Part shown: positions 1 to 4,278 of the stretch, piece after piece
Layout of the letters: the number at the start of each line of letters is the position of its first letter
Numbering within the stretch: position 1 is the first letter of the stretch
Assembly: GCA_934631985.1 (NCBI GenBank)
Contig: CAKTYE010000105.1
Coordinates: 1 to 6,113 of the forward strand
Length of the DNA stretch: 6,113 nt
From: an uncultured Clostridia bacterium
Lineage (GTDB): Bacteria; Bacillota; Clostridia; Christensenellales; Aristaeellaceae
Reading direction: 5' to 3'
Program-made: the position numbers and the translations under genes
The notes under the pieces: generated by a model
What the model was told of the DNA's origin: nothing
What the model saw: the letters and a program-made list of their open reading frames with translations, nothing else
Database searches by the model: none

Positions 1-144
1 TGGGGCAGCCAGATTCGCTCCTACGTCTTCCAGCCCTACACCATGGTCAAGGATCACCGCACCGGCTACGAGGTCGGCAACATCGATGATGTGATGGACG
101 GCGACCTTGAAGGCTTTGTGACCGCTTATTTGAAGATGCAGTAA
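1..144 (+). CDS. prfB: Peptide chain release factor 2, C-terminal fragment
   Basis: This is the final 47 codons and TAA stop of RF2, cut by the left edge of the window. The visible peptide begins WGSQIRSYVFQPY and continues through MVKDHRTGYEVGNIDDVMDG to AYLKMQ. This is the conserved C-terminal block of bacterial class I release factors, just after the GGQ-bearing domain 3. The wording WGxQIRSYVxxPYxxVKDxRT is typical of RF2 rather than RF1. RF2 acts in the cytoplasm, recognises UAA and UGA in the ribosomal A site and triggers peptide release. The GGQ loop, the SPF codon-recognition motif and any programmed +1 frameshift site lie upstream and cannot be seen. The next gene on the same strand starts 134 bases downstream, after a degenerate repeat. 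I see no clear terminator with a T-tract right after the stop. Confidence 0.95.
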   Translation, partial: WGSQIRSYVFQPYTMVKDHRTGYEVGNIDDVMDGDLEGFVTAYLKMQ

Positions 145-152
145 GGGACGCT

Positions 153-254
153 GCGGGTGAGCGTATCTTCCACCACCCGCTGTGGGCGGGCGATCCCCCC
201 TCCTTCTACGGAAGAAGGCAAGGTAAAGTCCCATACTGCGGTCCTGGGAAGATT
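153..254 (+). repeat. Dispersed degenerate repeat, copy A
   Basis: This is the first of three related copies in the window. It has GCGGG at 153-157 and a core TATCTTCCACCACCCGC at 164-180. A C-rich hairpin follows, with arms at 199-206 and 211-218, loop TACG and one C-A mismatch. The tail AAAGTC...GGGAANATT ends near 254. The same blocks recur in the same order in copy C (1136-1342). Copy A has only about 14 bases between the core and the C-rich hairpin, where copy C has about 95. It fills most of the gap between prfB and the next gene. No coding function is evident. It could be a decayed mobile palindromic element or a transcribed structured spacer. Confidence 0.6.
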
Positions 255-264
255 TCCTGCACGA

Positions 265-270
265 TGAGGT
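265..270 (+). promoter_or_regulatory. Ribosome binding site deciding the DUF1461 gene start
   Basis: TGAGGT at 265-270 lies 8-9 bases before the ATG at 279 and overlaps an earlier in-frame ATG at 264. Upstream of 264 the only purine run is GGGA at 246-249, about 14 bases away, which is too far to be a good site. This favours the ATG at 279. The five extra residues from 264 (MRFER) would add nothing recognisable. Confidence 0.5.
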
Positions 271-278
271 TTGAACGG

Positions 279-962
279 ATGAAAGCCTTGTGTAAAGTCC
301 TGGGGGCGGTGCTGGCGTTCAGCATCGCCCTGACCCTTTTAGCCCTGCTGCTGGACGCCATGGGCGGCAGTGCGACGCTGATGCAGTCGCTGATGAAGCA
401 GCATGCGCCTGCTTCTGCCACCGGGCTGGCGGAGGATGATTACCCTGCCGCCGCCACCATGATTGCAGGCTATCTCTCCGGGAAGGTGGAGGACTTCCAG
501 CTTTCCGCCACGGTCTATGGCAATGCCACTGATACGGCATTCAACACCCGGGAACAGACGCACATGGCGGACGTGCGGCAGCTTTTCGTGCTGGCACGTT
601 CCATTGCCTTGGGCGGGACGCTGATCTGTGCGGTGCTGCTGGCGGCATGCTGGCTGCTGCGCCGCCCGGACGGCGCGGCTCTGCGCGGGTTTCACGGCGG
701 GCTGCGCATTCTGCTGACGCTGCTGGCGGCGCTGCTGATCTGGGGACTTGTGGACTTTGATTCGCTGTTTGTGCTGTTTCACCATGTGGCATTCAGCAAT
801 GATCTGTGGCTGCTGAACCCTATGACAGATTTGCTCATTCGCCTGATGCCCACGGAGTTTTTCGTGCATTACGCCGCGCTGGTAGGCGGTACCTGGCTGG
901 GAGGGCTGTGCCTGCTGGAAGCGGTCGTGCCGCAGGGGAAAGAGAAGAAGCGACGGGGGTAA
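279..962 (+). CDS. DUF1461 / TIGR01906-type integral membrane protein
   Basis: The 227-residue product has about four predicted membrane helices: residues 6-26, 103-127, 141-159 and 195-216. The loop between the first two is probably extracytoplasmic and ends in FNTREQTHMADV (88-99), where H95 and D98 fit the conserved (N)xxExxHxxDV motif of DUF1461 proteins. After helix 3 comes the second family signature, VDFDSLFVLFHHVAFSND (158-175), followed by WLLNPMTDLLIRLMPTEFF. The C-terminus is basic (KEKKRRG), which suggests a cytoplasmic end. The length fits the family, which runs to roughly 200-240 residues. Its function is not established, and I can only place it in the membrane. I chose the ATG at 279 over 264 because of the ribosome binding site spacing. 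It lies between prfB and tsaD on the same strand, with repeats on both sides, so co-transcription is possible but unproven. Confidence 0.85.
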   Translation: MKALCKVLGAVLAFSIALTLLALLLDAMGGSATLMQSLMKQHAPASATGLAEDDYPAAATMIAGYLSGKVEDFQLSATVYGNATDTAFNTREQTHMADVRQLFVLARSIALGGTLICAVLLAACWLLRRPDGAALRGFHGGLRILLTLLAALLIWGLVDFDSLFVLFHHVAFSNDLWLLNPMTDLLIRLMPTEFFVHYAALVGGTWLGGLCLLEAVVPQGKEKKRRG

Positions 963-974
963 AGGTGGCAGGGT

Positions 975-1045
975 GCGAAAGCCCTTTACTCCTTTGATGG
1001 AGATATGGGGTGCTCGGCGAAGAAGTTTATCTTCCACCATCCGCC
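975..1045 (+). repeat. Dispersed degenerate repeat, copy B
   Basis: This copy begins just after the DUF1461 stop codon. It shares GCGAAAGC (975-982), a small CTCC/GGAG inverted pair (989-992 with 999-1002) and the core GTTTATCTTCCACCATCCGCC (1025-1045) with copy C, in the same order and orientation. In copy C the matching positions are 1136-1143, 1143-1146 with 1152-1155, and 1178-1198. Between these blocks identity is patchy. After 1045 copy B does not continue into the C-rich hairpin seen in copies A and C, so it appears truncated or rearranged. Confidence 0.6.
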
Positions 1046-1205
1046 TGCTGGCTGTTCCCCGAATCTTCATGTGCCGAAGGTTCAGGGCGATCGGAAAGCC
1101 GCCAGACGGGCTCCGTCCTGGTCGCGTCCGCAGACGCGAAAGCTCCTTGTTGGAGGCATGGAATGTCCAGCGGGAGAGTTTATCTTCCACCACTCGCCTC
1201 AAAGG

Positions 1206-1277
1206 TTTGCTATTCCGAATGGAATAGCAAAGTCGCCTTTGGCGACCTGTCTATTCAATCAAAGATTGAATAGACAG
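1206..1277. repeat. Three consecutive perfect hairpins inside repeat copy C
   Basis: Three perfect inverted repeats lie almost end to end. The first is TTTGCTATTCC / GGAATAGCAAA (1206-1216 with 1221-1231, loop GAAT, 11 bp). The second is GTCGCC / GGCGAC (1232-1237 with 1241-1246, loop TTT, 6 bp). The third is CTGTCTATTCAATC / GATTGAATAGACAG (1247-1260 with 1264-1277, loop AAA, 14 bp). Helices 1 and 2 abut with no gap, as do 2 and 3. None is followed by a T-tract, so they are poor candidates for intrinsic terminators. The block may be a mobile palindromic insertion or a structured transcript segment. Confidence 0.7.
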
Positions 1278-1295
1278 CCTGGGCTGAGCGGTCCC

Positions 1296-1315
1296 CCTCC
1301 CTCTGCGGAGGGAGG
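1296..1315 (+). repeat. C-rich UNCG-type hairpin of repeat copy C
   Basis: A perfect 8-bp stem, CCTCCCTC (1296-1303) with GAGGGAGG (1308-1315), is closed over TGCG. Copy A has the equivalent CCTCCTTC / GAAGAAGG over TACG (199-218). Both loops fit UNCG and are closed by a C-G pair, and one stem position changes from T-A to C-G between copies. This suggests the structure has been maintained. No T-tract follows. Confidence 0.55.
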
Positions 1316-1438
1316 CTTTCGAAAGTCTCGGCCGGGAACATTGGCTAGCACACTTTTCCTGTACGTTTCGCTATCGCATTGCTTCTTGGAAGCGCGCGCT
1401 ATGCTTCCCTTTTTCATGGTCTTCGGGAGGGAGCGCGA

Positions 1439-1470
1439 GGGAGGAGCTTCTGGTACAGAAGCTGTCTCCC
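1439..1470 (+). other. Hairpin in the probable tsaD leader
   Basis: A perfect 8-bp stem, AGCTTCTG (1445-1452) with CAGAAGCT (1456-1463), loop GTA, is extended by GGGAG (1439-1443) pairing with CTCCC (1466-1470) across a small internal loop. It ends 34 bases before the tsaD start codon and 25 bases before its GGAGG. The following TTGCAGTACC is not a T-tract, so this is not a classic terminator. It may shape the leader of the tsaD mRNA or simply be another palindrome of this repeat-rich gap. Confidence 0.45.
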
Positions 1471-1504
1471 TTGCAGTACCTACCCCTTTCAATTTGGAGG
1501 CAAT

Positions 1505-2515
1505 ATGGAACATATTCGCATTTTGGCGTTGGAAACCTCCTGCGATGAAACAGCGGCGGCTGTCATCGAGGACGGGCGAAAGATTTTGTCCAACGCGGTG
1601 TTTTCGCAGATCGACATGCACGCGCTGTACGGCGGCGTTGTGCCGGAGATCGCCAGCCGCGCCCATGTGGAAGCCTGCGACCGCATGATCGATCAGGCGC
1701 TGACGGAAGCAGGCATGTCCCTTCAGGACGTGGATGCCTGCGCCGTGACGTACGGGCCGGGGCTGGTGGGCGCATTGCTCACGGGCGTAAGCTGTATGAA
1801 GGGCCTGAGCTATGCCGCGGGCAAACCGCTCATTCCTGTGAATCACATTGAGGGCCACGTCTCCGCCAATTACCTGACCCATCCTGATCTGGAGCCGCCC
1901 TTCGTGTGCCTGGTGGTGTCTGGCGGGCATAGCCATCTGGTGGAGGTGCAGGATTACGGTGTGTATCGTCTGCTGGGCCAGACCATGGACGACGCGGCGG
2001 GCGAAGCCTTTGATAAGGCGGCGCGGGTGCTGGGGCTTCCGTATCCCGGCGGCCCGCGGCTGGATAAGCTGGCGGAAGAGGGTGATCCCTATGCCATGCA
2101 ATTACCCATGCCGCACCCGGAAGGCCGCTATGACTTCAGCTTCAGCGGCCTGAAGACGGCGTTTCTGAACGCGGCCCATAAGCTGGAGCAGAAGGGTGAG
2201 GAGCTGCCCCGCGCGGATATGGCAGCTTCCTTCCGGCGTATGGTCTGCACCTGCCTGTCCGATAAGGCCATTCTGGCGGCACAGGAGACCCATGCCAAGG
2301 CCCTTGCCATGGCGGGCGGCGTTTCCGCCAACAGCCTGCTGCGGCGCATGATGCAGCAGAAGGCCGACATCGCGGGCATTCCACTGTACATGCCGCGCAT
2401 TGACCTTTGCACCGACAACGCCGCTATGATCGGCTCGGCGGCATATTACCGTTACCGCCGCGGCGAGGTGGCTGACCTGACGCTGAACGCTGCGCCGGGC
2501 CTGCGGCTGCTGTAA
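1505..2515 (+). CDS. tsaD: tRNA N6-adenosine threonylcarbamoyltransferase TsaD (Gcp/YgjD)
   Basis: This 336-residue protein is full length for TsaD (about 335-345). With TsaB and TsaE it transfers the threonylcarbamoyl group from threonylcarbamoyl-AMP to A37 of ANN-decoding tRNAs in the cytoplasm. The ASKHA-fold motifs appear in order: LALETSCDETAAAVI (7-21), SQIDMHALYGGVVPEIASR (34-52), YGPGLVGALLTGV (83-95), NHIEGHVSAN (113-122), VVSGGHSHLVEV (137-148), the MDDAAGEAFDKAARVLGLPY segment (161-180) with PGGPRLD, FSFSGLKTA (211-219), MAGGVSANSLLRR (269-281) and CTDNAAMIG (302-310). The expected metal ligands H114, H118 and D304 are present. The start at 1505 has GGAGG at 1496-1500, a short 4-base gap, and gives the family's usual N-terminus. 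Upstream in-frame codons back to 1379 run through the repeat region and are not plausible. A terminator-like hairpin follows the stop. Confidence 0.97.
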   Translation: MEHIRILALETSCDETAAAVIEDGRKILSNAVFSQIDMHALYGGVVPEIASRAHVEACDRMIDQALTEAGMSLQDVDACAVTYGPGLVGALLTGVSCMKGLSYAAGKPLIPVNHIEGHVSANYLTHPDLEPPFVCLVVSGGHSHLVEVQDYGVYRLLGQTMDDAAGEAFDKAARVLGLPYPGGPRLDKLAEEGDPYAMQLPMPHPEGRYDFSFSGLKTAFLNAAHKLEQKGEELPRADMAASFRRMVCTCLSDKAILAAQETHAKALAMAGGVSANSLLRRMMQQKADIAGIPLYMPRIDLCTDNAAMIGSAAYYRYRRGEVADLTLNAAPGLRLL

Positions 2516-2526
2516 AGCTGTAAACC

Positions 2527-2565
2527 AAAGCGCATGTATCCCCAGCACGGAGATACATGCGCTTT
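2527..2565. terminator. Probable bidirectional terminator between tsaD and the convergent gene
   Basis: A perfect 14-bp stem, AAAGCGCATGTATC (2527-2540) with GATACATGCGCTTT (2552-2565), encloses an 11-base loop. It begins 11 bases after the tsaD stop and ends 17 bases before the stop of the minus-strand gene. The T residues at each outer end (CTTTGCTGT on plus, CTTTGGTTT on minus) are short but present in both directions. That fits shared termination for two converging genes. Confidence 0.75.
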
Positions 2566-2582
2566 GCTGTATCACGGAAGCT

Positions 2583-3725
2583 TTACTTGTCGATCTTGAA
2601 GGTCGTCTGGCCCACATACATGCCGTCCCAGTACAGCTCCACGCGGTAGGTGCCGGAAGGGATGTAACCCACATTCTTGTTCATGACTTCAAAGAAGTTC
2701 GTTCCAAGCATATACCAGTATGTAGCAGAAGTGGCGTTGTTGTAACGCTTGTATTCCACATCATCGGAAGACATGATGCTGTCCACATAGCCGTTAGGCG
2801 CATAGACCGCAATCATTGTGTTGTAATAGCGGGATTTGGAAAGCTCCGGGAAATCAATTTGGAAGCGGAATCCATAGTAGGTAGTGTCCAGCGTTTTCAT
2901 CATGCTGTCTGCACTAAGCGAAGATGCTTTCTGGGCTTTTTTCACATCGCTTTCAGACTTGCTGAGGGTTCGCAGTGCCGTACTGAGCTTTACTGATTTC
3001 TGCCGCATTTTTCCGTCTTCATAGTCCGAAGCGGCAGGTATGGTAACTTGTATGTCTGCACTGTCAAAGTTGTTGTTAAAGATTGTGATGTTATAGGTAG
3101 CCCCAGGAATCAGGCGTGCTGTGGTGTAGCTTGTTCCTTGAATTTGCTCAACGCTCCAATTGGTTTGAGGACAAGTGCCGCTATCTACATACTGATAAAT
3201 GAAGGTATACGGCCCAGCATTGTCCCTGTCTGTCCAGGTGAATTGCACCTTGCCGCGGCCCATGGAATAGTCCACGTCAATGGAGGTGATTGCGTCCACC
3301 TTGGGTGTGGCGGTAGGCTTCGCCGTAGGTGTTGCCGTGGGATTCGCGGTAGGCGCTGCCGTTGGTTTTGCGGTGGGTTTTGCCGTCGCCTTCGTGGTCG
3401 GCTGCGGAGTTGGCGTGGTCTTTATAAAGGACAAGATGGAGGATTCTGCCTCTTCCTCCGCTGGGATGATAGTGTAGCTGCGGAGATCCGCACCGCATTC
3501 CGGGCAGAAATTCACCTGTGCGGTCAGGACGGCGTTGCAGGAAGGACAGTTTGAAATGCCATCCGCAGGACGCGCCGCGCCGCAGTTGGGACAGAACTTG
3601 CCGGTGTTTTTGGATTGGTCGTAGGGGCATACCCAGGTGTCGAGTGCCCAGGCAGTCGGCGCCGCGCTCAGCGCCAGGCAGCAGACCAGCGCAAAGGCAA
3701 TCCAGCGGGAAAAACGAGAGGTCAT
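2583..3725 (-). CDS. Exported zinc-ribbon protein with PTAx linker and Ig/FN3-like domain
   Basis: This 380-residue protein has no name I recognise. Residues 1-27 form a Sec signal peptide: basic start, hydrophobic core, cleavage expected after AWA27. C15 and C16 do not sit in a lipobox. Two zinc-ribbon motifs follow. The first has C33, C45 and C48, but D36 stands where the fourth cysteine is expected. The second is complete (C60-C63 and C74-C77). A Pro/Thr/Ala/Lys linker covers about residues 103-143. Residues 144-230 are rich in beta-strand patterns (KVQFTWTD, GATYNITIFN, IQVTIPA) and may form an Ig or fibronectin-III-like domain. The remaining 150 residues, ending YRVELYWDGMYVGQTTFKID, look like a second beta-rich domain. 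AAAGGAG sits 9 bases before the ATG. It probably acts outside the membrane; its partner is unknown. It is transcribed alone, convergent with tsaD. Confidence 0.85.
   Translation of the reverse strand: MTSRFSRWIAFALVCCLALSAAPTAWALDTWVCPYDQSKNTGKFCPNCGAARPADGISNCPSCNAVLTAQVNFCPECGADLRSYTIIPAEEEAESSILSFIKTTPTPQPTTKATAKPTAKPTAAPTANPTATPTAKPTATPKVDAITSIDVDYSMGRGKVQFTWTDRDNAGPYTFIYQYVDSGTCPQTNWSVEQIQGTSYTTARLIPGATYNITIFNNNFDSADIQVTIPAASDYEDGKMRQKSVKLSTALRTLSKSESDVKKAQKASSLSADSMMKTLDTTYYGFRFQIDFPELSKSRYYNTMIAVYAPNGYVDSIMSSDDVEYKRYNNATSATYWYMLGTNFFEVMNKNVGYIPSGTYRVELYWDGMYVGQTTFKIDK
3306..3401 (-). repeat. Twelve-base coding repeat for the PTAx linker
   Basis: Eight in-frame 12-base units encode residues 109-140: PTTK, ATAK, PTAK, PTAA, PTAN, PTAT, PTAK, PTAT. 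The first two positions of each codon are strongly conserved, while third positions and the fourth residue vary. Proline every four residues suggests a stiff, extended, possibly wall-spanning or glycosylated spacer between the zinc ribbons and the beta-rich region. The antisense strand is also open, with a Val/Gly/Ala translation, which is a by-product of the repeat. Confidence 0.8.
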
Positions 3726-3734
3726 GATACATCG

Positions 3735-3741
3735 CTCCTTT
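3735..3741 (-). promoter_or_regulatory. Ribosome binding site of the exported zinc-ribbon gene
   Basis: On the minus strand AAAGGAG lies 9 bases before the ATG at 3725. Another ATG falls between them in a different frame and gives an unconvincing product, so 3725 is the supported start. Confidence 0.65.
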
Positions 3742-3792
3742 GATATGAGGTATGGGCATTGGATATAGGATACGGGTAGAGCTGATAGGGTA

Positions 3793-3822
3793 ATTATAAC
3801 ATGCTGGAGGGCCGGGGCGCAA
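3793..3822 (-). promoter_or_regulatory. Probable sigma-A promoter of the exported zinc-ribbon gene
   Basis: Read on the minus strand, TTGCGC (3817-3822) and a perfect TATAAT (3793-3798) are separated by 18 bases. Transcription would start near 3786, giving a leader of roughly 60 bases before the ATG at 3725. The -35 box matches the consensus only in TTG. The exact -10 box makes this the best promoter candidate for the gene. Confidence 0.5.
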
Positions 3823-3841
3823 GGGTGGCGTTGGGGTTAGG

Positions 3842-3937
3842 ATTGCGGAAGGATAGCTGGTGTATGGGACTTAGTAAGGGGTGAAGCTGAAGGAAGAATG
3901 ATAGGCCTGCCCTTTAGTAGGGGAGCATCATTTGACA
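3842..3937. other. Intergenic stretch with nothing recognised
   Basis: This lies between the putative promoter of the exported zinc-ribbon gene and the small minus-strand frame. The sequence is purine-rich on the plus strand (GGAAGG, AAGGGG and GGAAG runs). I see no hairpin, repeat or gene here. Together with the small doubtful frame and the flanking regulatory sites it makes up the gap of about 550 bases from 3726 to 4278. Confidence 0.5.
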
Positions 3938-4174
3938 TTATTCTTTCATGTTTTTGAAAAACTGTTCATTTGCCAGCAGCATAGGGACGTATGTTGCAAG
4001 TGTGTTCAGAAGTTCTTCAGCGCATTGACGGTACGCATTAAATCTTTCCGGGTCTTCGAGGTCGCTGAGAGAGGAGGCAATACTTATCCTGCATCGCTTG
4101 AAATGCAAAGCAGGCATGGCAGATCTTCTGAAATCCATGCCTTTTACGCATACTGTACAATGATTTATAGGCAT
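3938..4174 (-). pseudogene. Small unrecognised ORF, possibly a gene remnant
   Basis: I do not recognise this frame. It encodes about 78 residues from an ATG at 4174, or 83 from a GTG at 4189. The C-terminal half has protein-like composition: SLSDLEDPERFNAYRQ, then AEELLNTLATYVPMLLANEQ and FFKNMKE. This would fit one or two amphipathic helices. The N-terminal half holds three cysteines (two at CTVC). No candidate start has a good ribosome binding site: the nearest purine run to the ATG at 4174 is about 14 bases off, and an inner ATG at 4138 has AAAAGG only one base away. This suggests a truncated remnant, or a chance frame. The region is more AT-rich than the neighbouring genes. It also overlaps the putative promoter region of the reductase on the other strand. 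Confidence 0.3.
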
Positions 4175-4181
4175 TGGACGA

Positions 4182-4208
4182 TTGCACACCTTCCAGCTAC
4201 AATATAAT
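4182..4208 (+). promoter_or_regulatory. Possible promoter of the aldo/keto reductase gene
   Basis: A perfect TATAAT at 4203-4208 follows TTGCAC at 4182-4187 with a short 15-base spacer. Transcription would start near 4215, leaving a leader of about 65 bases before the ATG at 4279. The short spacer lowers confidence. An alternative TTGGAC at 4174-4179 would need 23 bases and is less likely. Confidence 0.4.
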
Positions 4209-4217
4209 CAAACCGCT

Positions 4218-4242
4218 GGCGCTGCTTTTCAGGCGCAGCGCC
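4218..4242 (+). other. GC-rich hairpin in the reductase leader
   Basis: An 8-bp stem, GGCGCTGC (4218-4225) with GCAGCGCC (4235-4242), encloses a 9-base loop TTTTCAGGC. It would lie at the very 5' end of the transcript from the putative promoter at 4182-4208, about 36 bases before the start codon. No T-tract follows on the plus strand. It could stabilise the 5' end of the mRNA or serve as an operator-like dyad. I cannot tell which. Confidence 0.4.
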
Positions 4243-4278
4243 GCAGAAAAATGTGTGATTTGGAAAGGGTGGATCGCC

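Larger units (their letters stand above)
1136..1342 (+). repeat. Dispersed degenerate repeat, copy C (longest)
   Basis: The left part (1136-1198) aligns with copy B: GCGAAAGC, the CTCC/GGAG inverted pair, then the core GTTTATCTTCCACCACTCGCC. The right part (1293-1342) aligns with copy A: the C-rich hairpin CCTCCCTC-TGCG-GAGGGAGG at 1296-1315, then AAAGTC and GGGAACATT. Between the two parts lie about 95 bases holding three hairpins that copy A lacks. A further perfect 7-bp hairpin, TCGCGTC-CGCA-GACGCGA (1122-1139), overlaps the left edge. All three copies point the same way as the flanking genes. No terminal inverted repeat or target-site duplication was found by eye. Confidence 0.6.
963..1504 (+). 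other. Gene-free, palindrome-rich intergenic stretch
   Basis: About 540 bases between the DUF1461 gene and tsaD hold no convincing gene. Open frames crossing it on both strands have arginine/proline-rich or otherwise unlikely translations and no good ribosome binding sites. The stretch contains repeat copies B and C, three tight back-to-back hairpins (1206-1277), a C-rich UNCG-type hairpin (1296-1315), the self-complementary decamers CTTTCGAAAG (1316-1325) and AGCGCGCGCT (1391-1400), an inverted repeat GGAAGC/GCTTCC (1388-1393 with 1403-1408), and a leader hairpin at 1439-1470. I could not identify a convincing promoter for tsaD here. Confidence 0.7.

Noticed and set aside
153..1200. Possible CRISPR array
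   Set aside because: There are only three imperfect cores, at uneven distances of about 860 and 150 bases, with a gene between the first two and no cas genes.
339..1202. Long minus-strand open frame antisense to the DUF1461 gene and repeat copies B and C
   Set aside because: It is rich in Arg, Gln, His and Pro, overlaps a well-supported gene and lacks a ribosome binding site. Two of its segments (VVEDKLSR and MVEDKLLR) resemble each other only because they are translated from repeat copies B and C, which happen to be in the same frame.
1206..1325. Intrinsic terminator for the prfB/DUF1461 transcript
   Set aside because: The hairpins are strong but none is followed by a T-tract. They fit better as repeat or palindromic elements, although some termination cannot be excluded.
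1379..1504. In-frame upstream extension of tsaD
   Set aside because: The extra 42 residues come from repeat-rich DNA and do not match TsaD. The ATG at 1505 has GGAGG and gives the normal N-terminus.
1005..1688. Plus-strand open frame across the repeats into tsaD
   Set aside because: It overlaps tsaD out of frame, and its translation is Cys/Arg/Pro-rich with no family features.
3280..3477. Plus-strand frame with a Val/Gly/Ala repeat
   Set aside because: It is the antisense reading of the 12-base PTAx linker repeat and has no support as a gene.
3277..3822. Minus-strand frame of about 180 residues overlapping the exported protein
   Set aside because: It is a frame-shifted shadow of the zinc-ribbon gene. 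Its translation has no signal peptide or ribbons, and the correct frame has the better ribosome binding site.
4174..4278. Upstream in-frame extension of the aldo/keto reductase
   Set aside because: The extension runs through the putative promoter and leader hairpin and is not found in YajO-like proteins.
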